NCBI RefSeq assembly: GCF_003815655.1
Contig: NZ_CP033917.1
Coordinates: 2,418,001 to 2,482,000 of the forward strand
DNA: 64,000 nucleotides
Direction: 5' to 3'
DNA from: Chryseobacterium sp. G0201
Lineage (GTDB): Bacteria > Bacteroidota > Bacteroidia > Flavobacteriales > Weeksellaceae
Within the stretch, counting starts at the first letter, position 1. Every line of letters begins with the position of its first letter. The position numbers and the translations under genes are program-made. Under the pieces are notes generated by a model. It ran no database searches. It was not told the DNA's origin and worked only from the letters and a program-made list of their open reading frames with translations. Shown here one piece after another: positions 33,305 to 42,017 of this stretch.

Positions 33305-35410
33305 ATGAAAAAAACTTTACTATTTCTTCTTTTATTTATTTCACAGACATTTTTTTCACAGGCAGATTGTACATCTGCATTGTCTGTTTGTGGAAACTCG
33401 AGTATCACGTATTCTCCATCAGGAATTGGCGCTGTCAATGAAAGTTTGGGAGGATGTTTAACGACAGGTGAGCATAATTCGATATGGTACAAACTCACGA
33501 TTGCTACAGGCGGAACGCTTACTTTTGATCTGGTTCCAAATGATCCTGATGCAGATTATGACTGGGCGATCTATGGGCCGAATGTTACCTGTGGAAGTTT
33601 AGGATCTCCGATACGTTGTAATGCAGCAACCGTAATCGGTGTCGGACCATCTACGGGATTAAACATGACCAGTACGATTACCAATGCTGCAGGAGGTTCG
33701 TTAACGCCTTACTGCAAATATTTGGATGTTTTGCCGGGACAAACCTATTATTTATATATAGATAACTGGGTTGATGGGATTAATCCTACAATGGCTCCGT
33801 TTTCTTTAACTTGGGGAGGAACGGCAACTTTAGCATCCCCATTTACAAATCCTGCGATACAGCCTCATCCGTTTGTAGCTCCGGGAATGCCTGCTGCAAA
33901 TCCAGCAGATCCTAGAGAAGTTATTGTATGTAATAATCCTGCGGTTTTTGATTTTACGACTTTATCAGCAGGAATTCTTAATAATAACCCGAATTTCCTG
34001 ATCAGTTATCATACTTCACAAAATAATGCACTTTCAGGGGCGAATCCTATTTTAACGCCAATTACGGTTAATACAACAACTACTTATTATTACAGCATTC
34101 ATTATCTGGATCCTACAAATCCTACAAACCCTATTAATTCCTGTCGACAGATTGGTGCATTCAAATTTAAGATGGGAAATATTACAGGAACGAATGTTAA
34201 TTTATTTACCTGTAATAATAACAATGCCGGATTAGGAACATTTAATCTTACAACAGCCGCCGTTTTTGGAGATCCCACTGCGACTAAGAAATATTATCCT
34301 ACAATGACTGACCTTAATGCAGGAACTAATGAAATCCTGAATTTTACGGCTTATGTTGCGGCAGAAGGTACAGTGTATGTAAAAATAACTTCTCAGTTCG
34401 GATGTATCGGAACTGCGGTGATCACATTAAAGTTTTTCCCAGTTGTTGTAGTAAATGATGCAACGCTGAGATCTTGTTTTATCGAAACAAATCCTTCTAC
34501 AGGATTATTTAATCTTACCAATGCTTCGGTTACAACACAAGGAGGAATTACAAAAAAATATTATCCATCTTTAACTGATGCATTGAACGGAACAAATGAA
34601 ATTCCTGCTACATTAGCCGCTGCATATATTGCTCCGAGTGGCGTTGTTTATATAAAAGTAACGAACGGAAACGGTTGTTTTGCCATTGCTAAAGTTACTT
34701 TAATAGTGATAGCCCCGGTTTTCTCTACAGTTTTAAAAGATAAAACAATATGTATGGAAGACAAAACAACATTGGATGCCGGTACTGGCTTCAGTTCTTA
34801 TCAATGGAGTACGGGCGCTACAACGCAAACTATTACTAATGTTGGTGTTGGAACGTATTGGGTTAAGCTAAAAACAGGTGACTGTATCACAACTCAAACG
34901 GTGAAAGTCTATTCTTCTGAGCAGCCTGTGATTTCCAGTATTGATATTTCAACAAATACGGTTACAATATATGTGATGGGTGGAACTGCCCCATACAAAT
35001 ATTCAATGGACAATATCACTTGGCAGGATTCTAACATTTTTACCAATGTTCCGAGAGGTGATAATCTGGTTTATGTAAAAGATGCTTATGATTGCGAACC
35101 GATTAATATTACGATTGTTGTTCCAAATCTTATCAATGTTATCACACCAAACGGCGATGGTATAAATGATGTGATTGATTATTCTGCATTGGCTTCAAAA
35201 CAAAATATGGTCTTCAATATTTTCGATAGATATGGATCTAAAATTTTCCAGGCGGATAAATTTAACGGCTATAAATGGAACGGAACCACGAATGGAGGAA
35301 TGAAAGTTCCTACTGGAAATTACTGGTATTCCGTATCATGGAATGAGAAAGATAAAAAGAATACCCTATTCAAATATACCGGATGGGTAATGGTTAAAAA
35401 CCGAGAATAA
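33305..35410 (+). CDS. T9SS type B sorting domain surface protein
   Basis: 701 residues from the Met at 33305, which begins a clean signal peptide (MKKTLLFLLLFISQTFFSQA). The N-terminal 190 residues hold a cystine-rich domain seen in other T9SS cargo (SALSVCGNSS, DPDADYDWAIYGP). Two similar repeats of about 95 residues follow (KKYYPTMTDLNAGTNEI and KKYYPSLTDALNGTNEI), then an Ig/SprB-like segment. The C-terminal 90 residues are the gliding-motility-associated type B sorting domain (VITPNGDGINDV, FDRYGSKIF, YWYSVSW). It is exported and secreted or displayed through the type IX system assembled by GldKLMN. Confidence 0.9.
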   Translation: MKKTLLFLLLFISQTFFSQADCTSALSVCGNSSITYSPSGIGAVNESLGGCLTTGEHNSIWYKLTIATGGTLTFDLVPNDPDADYDWAIYGPNVTCGSLGSPIRCNAATVIGVGPSTGLNMTSTITNAAGGSLTPYCKYLDVLPGQTYYLYIDNWVDGINPTMAPFSLTWGGTATLASPFTNPAIQPHPFVAPGMPAANPADPREVIVCNNPAVFDFTTLSAGILNNNPNFLISYHTSQNNALSGANPILTPITVNTTTTYYYSIHYLDPTNPTNPINSCRQIGAFKFKMGNITGTNVNLFTCNNNNAGLGTFNLTTAAVFGDPTATKKYYPTMTDLNAGTNEILNFTAYVAAEGTVYVKITSQFGCIGTAVITLKFFPVVVVNDATLRSCFIETNPSTGLFNLTNASVTTQGGITKKYYPSLTDALNGTNEIPATLAAAYIAPSGVVYIKVTNGNGCFAIAKVTLIVIAPVFSTVLKDKTICMEDKTTLDAGTGFSSYQWSTGATTQTITNVGVGTYWVKLKTGDCITTQTVKVYSSEQPVISSIDISTNTVTIYVMGGTAPYKYSMDNITWQDSNIFTNVPRGDNLVYVKDAYDCEPINITIVVPNLINVITPNGDGINDVIDYSALASKQNMVFNIFDRYGSKIFQADKFNGYKWNGTTNGGMKVPTGNYWYSVSWNEKDKKNTLFKYTGWVMVKNRE

Positions 35411-35430
35411 TTAAATTATCAATACATAAT

Positions 35431-35458
35431 AAAACCATCTTTAGCGAGATGGTTTTTT
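35431..35458 (+). terminator. Bidirectional terminator between convergent genes
   Basis: A 10-bp stem AAAACCATCT (35431-35440) with 35447-35456, loop TTAGCG, T-run on plus; also usable on minus for the gene ending at 35457. Confidence 0.85.
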
Positions 35459-35825
35459 AATTAAATACTTTTGTATCTTTAAAGTAATCAGAAAGATATA
35501 ATATTTTACCGCAGTCTGAAAACTGAATAATTGTACATATTTCATTTTCGTAAGTGCCTTTTCCGGACATATTTCCTAAAGAATTGGTTTGGTAGAAATA
35601 TTTTCCGTTTCCTAAAGGAAAAATTTCAGAAACCCGCCATTCGATGTTTTCATAGCGCCTGAAAATAGCCCTGAACAAAGCCAAAATTCTGTTTTTACCA
35701 GAAATTTCTTTGGAAGGAGGAATCCAGATGATACTTTCATCGGTAAACCATTTTTCAAGATGTTCTGTTTTTAAAGAATTTAAATCCTTCATAAAATGAC
35801 TGATTTTACAATTCATAATTTTCAT
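35457..35825 (-). CDS. NTF2-like (SnoaL-type) small protein
   Basis: A 122-residue protein of the NTF2-like cone fold: helical N-terminus (HFMKDLNSLKTEHLEKWFTD), then ESIIWIPPSKEISGKNRI, and beta-strands ending in EICTIIQFSDCGKILYLSDY. Proteins of this type are ester cyclases, isomerases or binding proteins; the ligand is unknown. The start could be residue 1 or the Met at position 4. It is convergent with the T9SS cargo gene. Confidence 0.7.
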   Translation of the reverse strand: MKIMNCKISHFMKDLNSLKTEHLEKWFTDESIIWIPPSKEISGKNRILALFRAIFRRYENIEWRVSEIFPLGNGKYFYQTNSLGNMSGKGTYENEICTIIQFSDCGKILYLSDYFKDTKVFN

Positions 35826-35875
35826 TTATGTAATATACGCGAAAATTATTAACTTGGTTTTTTATTTTAAATGAT

Positions 35876-36466
35876 ATGAAAGAGCTATTCATCAAACGTT
35901 TCGAATATTACAAATCTCTTGGCGATAAAACATTTGAGCAACTTTCTGAGGAGCAGATTTTTTGGCAGTTTAATGAAGAAAGTAACTCAATAGCTATTAT
36001 TGTGAAGCATCTTGCAGGAAATATGCTTTCAAGATGGACGAATTTTTTAACGGAAGACGGCGAAAAAAGCTGGCGAAACCGCGACGAGGAATTTGTAAAT
36101 AATTTTAAAACTAAAAAAGAGATTGTAGATTTTTGGGAAGAGGGTTGGAAGTGTTTTTTTGATGCTTTAAACCAAATTAATGATGAAAATTTATATTCTA
36201 CACTTTATATAAGAGGCGAACCTCAGTTGGTTGTAGATGCGGTTTTCCGTCAATTGGCACATTATCCTTATCATATTGGGCAAATAGTTTACATTGCCAA
36301 AATGATGAAAAATGACGATTGGAAAACACTTTCCATTGCTAGAAATAAATCCCAAGAATTTAATTCTGAAATGAAAAATAAATTCTCTGAAACAGATTTT
36401 AATTCAAATTCTTCGCCTGTTTGCTTTCGAAATAGTAGTGAAGTGAGAGATGAATATAAACAATAG
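35876..36466 (+). CDS. DUF1572 protein (DinB-like fold)
   Basis: A 196-residue helical protein. IAIIVKHLAGNMLSRWTNFL, WRNRDEEF and AHYPYHIGQIVYIAKMM match DUF1572, a branch of the DinB/YfiT superfamily that usually binds a metal through three His; the visible His are in VKHLAGN and HYPYHIG. The last 30 residues (after SIARNKSQEF) are a polar tail not typical of the family. Possible role in thiol or small-molecule transfer; unknown. It lies 66 bases before mtaB. Confidence 0.8.
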   Translation: MKELFIKRFEYYKSLGDKTFEQLSEEQIFWQFNEESNSIAIIVKHLAGNMLSRWTNFLTEDGEKSWRNRDEEFVNNFKTKKEIVDFWEEGWKCFFDALNQINDENLYSTLYIRGEPQLVVDAVFRQLAHYPYHIGQIVYIAKMMKNDDWKTLSIARNKSQEFNSEMKNKFSETDFNSNSSPVCFRNSSEVRDEYKQ

Positions 36467-36499
36467 ACTGAATCGATTTCGGGTTTTTATTAAAATTAC

Positions 36500-36507
36500 T
36501 ATCTTTG
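36500..36507 (+). promoter_or_regulatory. -7 box of mtaB
   Basis: TATCTTTG, 25 bases before the mtaB start. An unusually good Shine-Dalgarno-like AGGAG (36522-36526) lies 6 bases before the ATG at 36533. Confidence 0.65.
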
Positions 36508-36532
36508 CATCCACTAAAATTAGGAGTACTCA

Positions 36533-37879
36533 ATGTCCCATTTTCATAGAACTGCCGCTTTTCATACACTCGGCTGCAAATTAAACTTTGCGGAAACATC
36601 TACTATTGCCCGTCAATTAACAGATGCCGGTTATGATAAGGTAAGCTTTGATGATAGAGCGGATATTTATGTAATCAATACTTGTTCAGTAACTGAGAAC
36701 GCAGACCGTGAATGCAAACTTCACGTAAAAAGAGCAATGAAAGCCAATCCAGAAGGGCTGGTAGTAATTGTTGGATGTTATGCGCAGTTGAAACCCGAAG
36801 AAATTTCACAGATTACCGGCGTTGATTTGGTTCTTGGAGCCAAAGAAAAATTCAATATTCTGAGTTATCTTGACGATTTAGAGAAATCTGAAAGCGAAGG
36901 TGTTGTTCATTCTTGTGAAATTGAAGAAACTGATTTTTTTATCGGAAGTTATTCTATCGGAGACAGAACCAGAGCTTTTTTGAAAGTTCAGGATGGTTGC
37001 GATTATAAATGTACGTATTGTACGATTCCTTTAGCGAGAGGGATTTCCCGTTCAGACACCATCGAAAATGTTCTGAAAAATGCTAAAGAAATTGCTTCGA
37101 GAGACATCAAAGAAATCGTTCTTACAGGGGTAAACATTGGTGACTACGGTAAAGGTGAATTTGGAAACAAAAGGCATGAACATACTTTCTTAGACTTAAT
37201 TTCAGAGCTTGATCAGGTTGAAGGGATCGAAAGAATCCGTATTTCTTCGATTGAACCGAATCTTTTGAAAGATGAAAGTATCGAATTGGTTTCTAAAAGT
37301 AAAAGTTTTGTTCCGCATTTCCATATTCCGTTACAATCGGGATGCGATGATTTGCTGAAAAAAATGAAACGCCGTTATTTAACGAAACTATACAACGACA
37401 GAGTCAATAAGATCCGTGAGGTAATGCCTGATGCGGCTATCGGTGTTGATGTCATCGTTGGTTTTCCGGGAGAAACAGAAGAAAAATTCATGGAAACGTA
37501 TAACTTCCTGAATAATCTTCCCATCACATATTTACATGTTTTTACTTATTCTGAAAGAGAAAATACGGAAGCTGTAGGTATGGAAGGTGTTGTTCCAATC
37601 CCTGAAAGAAAAAAACGTAATAAAATGCTTAGAATCCTTTCTGAAAAGAAAAAGATGGCATTTTATCAAACACAATTGGGTAAGACGCTTCCTGTTCTTT
37701 GGGAGCACGAAAATAAAGACGGCAAAATGTTAGGCTTCACAGAAAATTATGTGCGAGTGCAAAAAGATTTTGATCAAGCGTCTGTAAACCAGATCGAATT
37801 TCTGAATTTAGAAAAAATCCTGTCAGATGGCACGGTTTCTGTGCAATCTTCTTACGAAAGTTTTTTAGCAAAAGCATAG
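36533..37879 (+). CDS. mtaB: tRNA (t6A37) methylthiotransferase MtaB
   Basis: A 448-residue radical-SAM enzyme. N-terminal UPF0004 domain with three iron-sulfur cysteines (HTLGCKLNF, INTCSVTENAD, VIVGCYAQLK), radical-SAM CxxxCxxC in GCDYKCTYCTIPLARG (about residue 150), HIPLQSGCDDLLKKMKRRY, and a short C-terminal TRAM-like region. It adds a methylthio group to t6A37 of tRNAs reading ANN codons. The subfamily is chosen by length and the KLHVKRAMKANP region; MiaB is less likely because the motif CTIPLARG is typical of MtaB. Confidence 0.9.
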   Translation: MSHFHRTAAFHTLGCKLNFAETSTIARQLTDAGYDKVSFDDRADIYVINTCSVTENADRECKLHVKRAMKANPEGLVVIVGCYAQLKPEEISQITGVDLVLGAKEKFNILSYLDDLEKSESEGVVHSCEIEETDFFIGSYSIGDRTRAFLKVQDGCDYKCTYCTIPLARGISRSDTIENVLKNAKEIASRDIKEIVLTGVNIGDYGKGEFGNKRHEHTFLDLISELDQVEGIERIRISSIEPNLLKDESIELVSKSKSFVPHFHIPLQSGCDDLLKKMKRRYLTKLYNDRVNKIREVMPDAAIGVDVIVGFPGETEEKFMETYNFLNNLPITYLHVFTYSERENTEAVGMEGVVPIPERKKRNKMLRILSEKKKMAFYQTQLGKTLPVLWEHENKDGKMLGFTENYVRVQKDFDQASVNQIEFLNLEKILSDGTVSVQSSYESFLAKA

Positions 37880-37930
37880 GCTCTTTGCAAAATTTCTACT
37901 AAATTTATTTTAACTTTAAATATTACATTC

Positions 37931-39448
37931 ATGAGAGATAAGTTTTTATCTTGGGGAATCGTATTGGTAATTGCTACATGGATAGTAGCATTGCTGATCA
38001 GAGCGCATTATTGGATACCGATTCTGTTATCCTCTTTCTATGCATTGGGCGTTTATAACGCTTATCAGTCTAAACACGCTATTTTAAGAAACTTTCCTGT
38101 TGTCGGGTACTTCCGATACTTTTTCGAGAGTATTTCGCCTGAAATGCAGCAATATTTCATCGAAAGAGAGACTGATGGGAAGCCTTTTCCAAGAAACCAG
38201 CGTTCTGCTGTGTACAGACGTGCCAAAAATCTGAGTGATACTGTTCCTTTCGGGACTCAGTTAGAAGTTAATCATAGAAAATATGAAGGAATTAAACATT
38301 CCATTTATGCTAAATCTCCCGTAGAAGAACTTCCGAGAGTTTGGGTAGGAGGGGAGCAGTGCTCGCAGCCTTACCATGCTTCGTTATTTAATATTTCGGC
38401 AATGAGTTTCGGGGCATTGAGTGACAGAGCTCAAATCTCTTTAAATAGAGGTGCTAAAAAAGGAAATTTTTACCATAATACAGGTGAAGGAGGGATTTCT
38501 CCGCATCATTTAGAAGGTGGTGATCTTTGCTGGCAAATTGGGACAGGATATTTTGGATGTAGAGATGATGAAGGAAAATTTAACCCTGAATTATTTACAA
38601 AATATTCCAATCTTCCGAATGTAAAGATGATTGAAATTAAATTATCTCAAGGTGCAAAACCTGGTCACGGTGGAGTTTTACCGGGAGTGAAAAATACCCC
38701 TGAAATTGCAAAGATCCGTCACGTCACACCGGGGATGACGATTATTTCTCCGCCTTCACATTCAGCTTTTTCTAATGCTGCAGGTTTGTTGAGGTTTGTA
38801 CAGCAATTGAGAGAGCTTTCGGGAGGAAAACCGGTTGGTTTTAAATTGTGTATCGGTGATACCAAAGAATTCGAAGATATCTGCGTTCAAATGAATGTTT
38901 TAAAAATTTACCCTGATTTTATCACTATTGACGGAGCAGAAGGAGGAACAGGAGCTGCACCACCGGAGTTTTCTGATGGAGTTGGAATGCCTTTAGAACC
39001 TGCTTTGATCTTTGTTAACAGAACCTTGAACAGTTATAATGTAAGAGATAAATTAAGAGTAATTGCCAGCGGAAAAGTCTTAACAAGTTTGGATATTCTG
39101 AGAGCTGTTGCAATGGGGGCAGATATGTGTAATAATGCGAGAGGATTTATGTTTTCTTTAGGTTGTATTCAGGCATTGAGATGTAATAATAACAAATGTC
39201 CGACAGGAGTTGCAACACAGGATAAAATGCTGATCAAAGGTCTTGATGTTACTGATAAAGCAGAAAGAGTATATCATTTTCATAAAAATACACTGCACAC
39301 TTGTAATGAATTAATTGCAGCAGCAGGAAGAACTTCATATGAAGAAGTTGATGCCACGATGTTTATGAGAGGTGATGAGTTTGATCATCTGGCTGACCTT
39401 TATTTCCCTGATATTCTAGGAAATGTAAAGCAGAAAGCAAGATTTTAA
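37931..39448 (+). CDS. FMN-binding glutamate synthase family protein
   Basis: A 505-residue protein with one or two N-terminal membrane helices (LSWGIVLVIATWIVALLIRA) followed by the FMN/glutamate synthase domain: ISAMSFGALSDRAQISLNRG, NTGEGGISPHHL, QGAKPGHGGVLPG, TIDGAEGGTGAAPPEFSDG, and CNNNKCPTGVATQ near the C-terminus. It is the GltB-like single-domain form, not a full glutamate synthase, since the glutaminase domain is missing. Donor and acceptor are unknown. 51 bases after mtaB; strong terminator follows. Confidence 0.88.
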   Translation: MRDKFLSWGIVLVIATWIVALLIRAHYWIPILLSSFYALGVYNAYQSKHAILRNFPVVGYFRYFFESISPEMQQYFIERETDGKPFPRNQRSAVYRRAKNLSDTVPFGTQLEVNHRKYEGIKHSIYAKSPVEELPRVWVGGEQCSQPYHASLFNISAMSFGALSDRAQISLNRGAKKGNFYHNTGEGGISPHHLEGGDLCWQIGTGYFGCRDDEGKFNPELFTKYSNLPNVKMIEIKLSQGAKPGHGGVLPGVKNTPEIAKIRHVTPGMTIISPPSHSAFSNAAGLLRFVQQLRELSGGKPVGFKLCIGDTKEFEDICVQMNVLKIYPDFITIDGAEGGTGAAPPEFSDGVGMPLEPALIFVNRTLNSYNVRDKLRVIASGKVLTSLDILRAVAMGADMCNNARGFMFSLGCIQALRCNNNKCPTGVATQDKMLIKGLDVTDKAERVYHFHKNTLHTCNELIAAAGRTSYEEVDATMFMRGDEFDHLADLYFPDILGNVKQKARF

Positions 39449-39470
39449 ATTCTTGACATATGTATAAAAT

Positions 39471-39501
39471 AAAAACCACTTCGATGAGAAGTGGTTTTTT
39501 T
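39471..39501 (+). terminator. Terminator after the FMN protein gene
   Basis: CCACTTC pairs with GAAGTGG around a 5-base loop, flanked by A4-5 and followed by T7. Between convergent genes, so it may act in both directions. Confidence 0.85.
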
Positions 39502-39519
39502 ATGTTGTCATTTATAAAA

Positions 39520-40287
39520 TTATAATTGATCTGCAGGCCTTGCTTCAGTTTTATAAACTTGGAAGTTAAATACAAACGTTCTGTTTCTGAAAGAGTAACC
39601 GCTGTAATTGTAGTGAGCATCTCTTGCAAAGGCAGCTCTTGAAGGAACAATAATTACACCTTGTAGGTTGTAAGCAGATCCATCTGGCTGGTCGAAAGCT
39701 TTAAATTTTTGTAAAGCTTCACTAAAACCTTCAATCATATAATAACTTTGTTGTTTTGCAGCATCAGTTGTTGCTTGTGTTATTAAAGTATTTTTAGTAC
39801 TAATAAAATAAAATTTTGGATCTATTACAGGAGAACCTGATCCGTCAATCGTATTATACCCTGTCATATCAGTAGGTGAAATAAACGCTACGTCTCCACT
39901 TGTGTTGGCTCCAATATAAGTTTTTGCCCTCATCATGATTCTTGTAATGTCTGTAGCACCAATTGTTTTACCCGGTGCTGTTGCAGGTGCATCTTCAGGT
40001 TGAGCATTGGCTCTTTTGATATAAACCACTCCTGAAGGAAGCGTTACTGGCGCCAACTGAGATAGTTTTTTGTAGTTATCATCAACTGTATCTGTTGCGC
40101 TGAAAGGTTTTATATTTCCTTGAGTATCCAAATAGTTGGCATCTAAAAACTTTTGGATAGACTGGTCGTCATAGGTGTTTTGTACTGCGATGTCTTCTGG
40201 TTCTACATAAGTTTCAACATCATCATCCTTTTTACAAGCAGAAAAGCACAGTGATCCCGCAAGGATATATAAAAATATTTTTTTCAT
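39520..40287 (-). CDS. FKBP-type peptidyl-prolyl isomerase-like lipoprotein
   Basis: A 255-residue lipoprotein (MKKIFLYILAGSLCFSACKK, lipobox FSAC). The C-terminal 120 residues resemble an FKBP domain with an insert: EGFSEALQKFKAFDQ, VIIVPSRAAFARDA and RNRTFVFNFQVYK correspond to the strands around the GWEEGL, IPS and L(V)F(D)V motifs. It would help proline isomerisation of envelope proteins; GldI, an FKBP lipoprotein of the gliding machinery, is a possible relative but I cannot confirm it. Own -7 box at 40325-40332 on minus. Confidence 0.7.
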   Translation of the reverse strand: MKKIFLYILAGSLCFSACKKDDDVETYVEPEDIAVQNTYDDQSIQKFLDANYLDTQGNIKPFSATDTVDDNYKKLSQLAPVTLPSGVVYIKRANAQPEDAPATAPGKTIGATDITRIMMRAKTYIGANTSGDVAFISPTDMTGYNTIDGSGSPVIDPKFYFISTKNTLITQATTDAAKQQSYYMIEGFSEALQKFKAFDQPDGSAYNLQGVIIVPSRAAFARDAHYNYSGYSFRNRTFVFNFQVYKTEARPADQL

Positions 40288-40324
40288 TTCAAAAACTTTA
40301 ATTACTTTACAAATAATATAACGA

Positions 40325-40332
40325 CAAAAGTA
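40325..40332 (-). promoter_or_regulatory. -7 box of the FKBP-like gene
   Basis: Minus-strand TACTTTTG, 38 bases before the start codon at 40287. Confidence 0.5.
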
Positions 40333-40341
40333 TAAAAAATT

Positions 40342-40803
40342 ATGAGAATAGATAAATTTTTATGGAGCATTCGTTTTTATAAGACCAGAACCATTGCTAC
40401 TGAGGAGATTAAGAAAAATAGAGTTTCCATTGGCGAATCGGTTGTAAAGTCTTCTAAAGAAGTGAAGGAAGGAGATGTTATTAAGATCCGTAAAAATCAG
40501 ATTGATTACAAAATTAAGGTCATCCAGATCCCTAAAAGCAGAATGGGCGCAAAATTGGTTCCGCTTCATATCAAGGATATGACGGACAAAGAGCAGTATG
40601 AGATACTCAAAATGCGTAAAATGACCCAGGATTATTACAGAAACAGGGGAGAAGGAAGACCTACCAAAAAAGACAGACGAGACATGGATGATTATACCGG
40701 AAATGATATTTCCGGAGATTTCACAGACTGGGATGACTTTTTTGGCGAAACTGGTGATTCCAATGATTCAAACGACGATGAAAAAAATGAAAAAGACTTA
40801 TAA
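40342..40803 (+). CDS. S4-domain RNA-binding protein (Hsp15-like)
   Basis: A 153-residue protein starting with the S4 domain: MRIDKFLWSIRFYKTRTIAT and VSIGESVVKSSKEVKEGD, as in the heat-shock protein Hsp15 family that recycles stalled 50S subunits with nascent chains. The C-terminal 50 residues are very acidic (DDYTGNDISGDFTDWDDFF and DSNDSNDDEKNEKD). The last six bases overlap the end of the convergent aroK gene. Confidence 0.88.
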   Translation: MRIDKFLWSIRFYKTRTIATEEIKKNRVSIGESVVKSSKEVKEGDVIKIRKNQIDYKIKVIQIPKSRMGAKLVPLHIKDMTDKEQYEILKMRKMTQDYYRNRGEGRPTKKDRRDMDDYTGNDISGDFTDWDDFFGETGDSNDSNDDEKNEKDL

Positions 40804-41313
40804 ATACAGTTTTTCAATGATTTCATTAACGATATCTTCCGGTTCTCGCGAATCTGTAATGATATTAAACTGTGCTTTGCTGTAGAATTCGTTTCTTTCG
40901 AATAAATGCTTAGCAATAAATTCAGGAAGGTTTTCATCCGAAATGTTGGCTATTATCGGCCTTTTCTCTTTTTGTTTTGAAATCCTTTCTGATAAAGTTT
41001 GAATAGAAGCTCTTAAAAACACACTCTTAGAGTTAAGATTAACAATTTCCATATTATTGTAATAAACAGGAGTTCCTCCACCCAGGCTTAAAACAAGATT
41101 TTCTTCCGTAGCCAGGAGTTCTTCCAAAGTTTCTCTTTCCAGCTTTCTAAAGTAGATTTCGCCCTTTTTTTCGAATATTTCAGGAATGGTTAATTTATTT
41201 CGCCTAGAAATCTCTTTATCTAGGTCAATTAATTTAAAATTTATTTTCTCGCTTAATATTTTGGAAATGTGAGATTTGCCACTCCCCATGTATCCTACCA
41301 GTGAAATTATCAT
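40798..41313 (-). CDS. aroK: Shikimate kinase
   Basis: A 171-residue P-loop kinase: Walker A GYMGSGKSHISKIL (residues 6-13 and on), DLDKEISRR (shikimate-binding Asp), VLSLGGGTPVYY (Gly-rich substrate loop) and RISKQKEKRPI lid region. It phosphorylates shikimate in aromatic amino acid synthesis. Normal length. It shares its last 6 bases with the convergent S4 gene. Confidence 0.93.
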   Translation of the reverse strand: MIISLVGYMGSGKSHISKILSEKINFKLIDLDKEISRRNKLTIPEIFEKKGEIYFRKLERETLEELLATEENLVLSLGGGTPVYYNNMEIVNLNSKSVFLRASIQTLSERISKQKEKRPIIANISDENLPEFIAKHLFERNEFYSKAQFNIITDSREPEDIVNEIIEKLYL

Positions 41314-41345
41314 GAATTTATTTTAAACAAATTTGCGAAAAAGTT

Positions 41346-41374
41346 TTGAGAAATAAAAAAAAGCTATATCTTTG
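41346..41374 (+). promoter_or_regulatory. Promoter of the tRNA operon
   Basis: TTG at 41346-41348, 18 bases, TATCTTTG at 41367-41374: a textbook Bacteroidetes promoter about 50 bases before the first tRNA. Confidence 0.8.
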
Positions 41375-41428
41375 CACCACTCAAAACAAGGGACGTTACT
41401 TACTACGAAACTTGATAATAAAGTGACC

Positions 41429-41501
41429 GACTCGGTAGCTCAGCTGGTAGAGCAATACACTTTTAATGTATGGGTCCTGGGTTCGAATCCCAGCCGGGTC
41501 A
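41429..41501 (+). tRNA. tRNA-Lys (UUU), copy 1
   Basis: A 73-base cloverleaf: acceptor GACTCGG/CCGGGTC with one G-U pair, D arm AGCTCAGCTGGTAGAGC, anticodon loop CTTTTAA giving UUU, T arm GGGTTCGAATCC. CCA is not encoded. Confidence 0.95.
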
Positions 41502-41542
41502 CAAGCGAAAAAATGATTACTAGATTTTTGTAATTCTTTTTA

Positions 41543-41625
41543 GCCTGCGTGGTGAAATTGGTAGACACGCCATCTTGAGGGGGTGGTTTCCTAAGGATGT
41601 GCTGGTTCGAATCCAGTCGCAGGCA
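41543..41625 (+). tRNA. tRNA-Leu (GAG)
   Basis: An 83-base cloverleaf with the long variable arm of leucine tRNAs: acceptor GCCTGCG/CGCAGGC, anticodon stem CCATC/GGTGG with loop TTGAGGG (GAG), T loop GGTTCGAATCC. 41 bases after the first tRNA, presumably the same transcript. Confidence 0.95.
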
Positions 41626-41672
41626 CTGCAAAGAAAATTGAAATTTTATTTTAAGATGTGAAAATTTTTTTA

Positions 41673-41680
41673 TACTTTTG
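41673..41680 (+). promoter_or_regulatory. -7 box of the second tRNA-Lys
   Basis: TACTTTTG, 21 bases before the second tRNA-Lys, so this copy probably has its own promoter besides read-through. Confidence 0.5.
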
Positions 41681-41701
41681 CAATCTTAAAATTTAGTGAC
41701 C

Positions 41702-41774
41702 GACTCGGTAGCTCAGCTGGTAGAGCAATACACTTTTAATGTATGGGTCCTGGGTTCGAATCCCAGCCGGGTCA
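41702..41774 (+). tRNA. tRNA-Lys (UUU), copy 2
   Basis: Identical to copy 1; the identity extends to 84 bases (41422-41505 equals 41695-41778), which points to a recent duplication. Confidence 0.95.
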
Positions 41775-41827
41775 CAAGTTTACTGAAAAGTAAATTTTTT
41801 TCATATTAATATTTTGTGATTTGGTGT

Positions 41828-41860
41828 TCAAAGGCTTCCTAACGGTAGCCTTTGATTTTT
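41828..41860 (+). terminator. Terminator of the tRNA cluster
   Basis: TCAAAGGCT (41828-41836) pairs with AGCCTTTGA (41847-41855), then T-run. Confidence 0.85.
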
Positions 41861-41962
41861 TATATATACTCAAGATCTAAATCAATTTTTAAAATTAATC
41901 TTCTAGGATTTATTTAACACAAAGATTCAATCTTATATTTTCTTCAATAATCAACTTTGCAT

Positions 41963-41993
41963 AAAAAAAGCGTCACTTAAAAAAAAATAACGC
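41963..41993 (-). terminator. Terminator of panC
   Basis: GCGTCA (41970-41975) pairs with TAACGC (41988-41993) with one G-U pair; seven T follow on the minus strand. Confidence 0.65.
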
Positions 41994-42017
41994 ATATTTA
42001 TATTGTATGTAATTTTT

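Noticed and set aside
33226..33498. 90-codon minus-strand ORF at the start of the T9SS cargo gene
   Set aside because: It overlaps the promoter and signal peptide of the clear plus-strand gene and shows no family features.
36399..36599. Minus-strand ORF across the mtaB promoter
   Set aside because: It runs over the clear plus-strand promoter, ribosome site and mtaB start.
37931..39448. Glutamate synthase large subunit (gltB)
   Set aside because: The glutaminase and C-terminal domains are missing; 505 residues with N-terminal membrane helices fit the single-domain FMN-binding family.
41440..41631. 63-codon minus-strand ORF over the tRNA genes
   Set aside because: It is the reverse of tRNA-Lys and tRNA-Leu and has no coding features.
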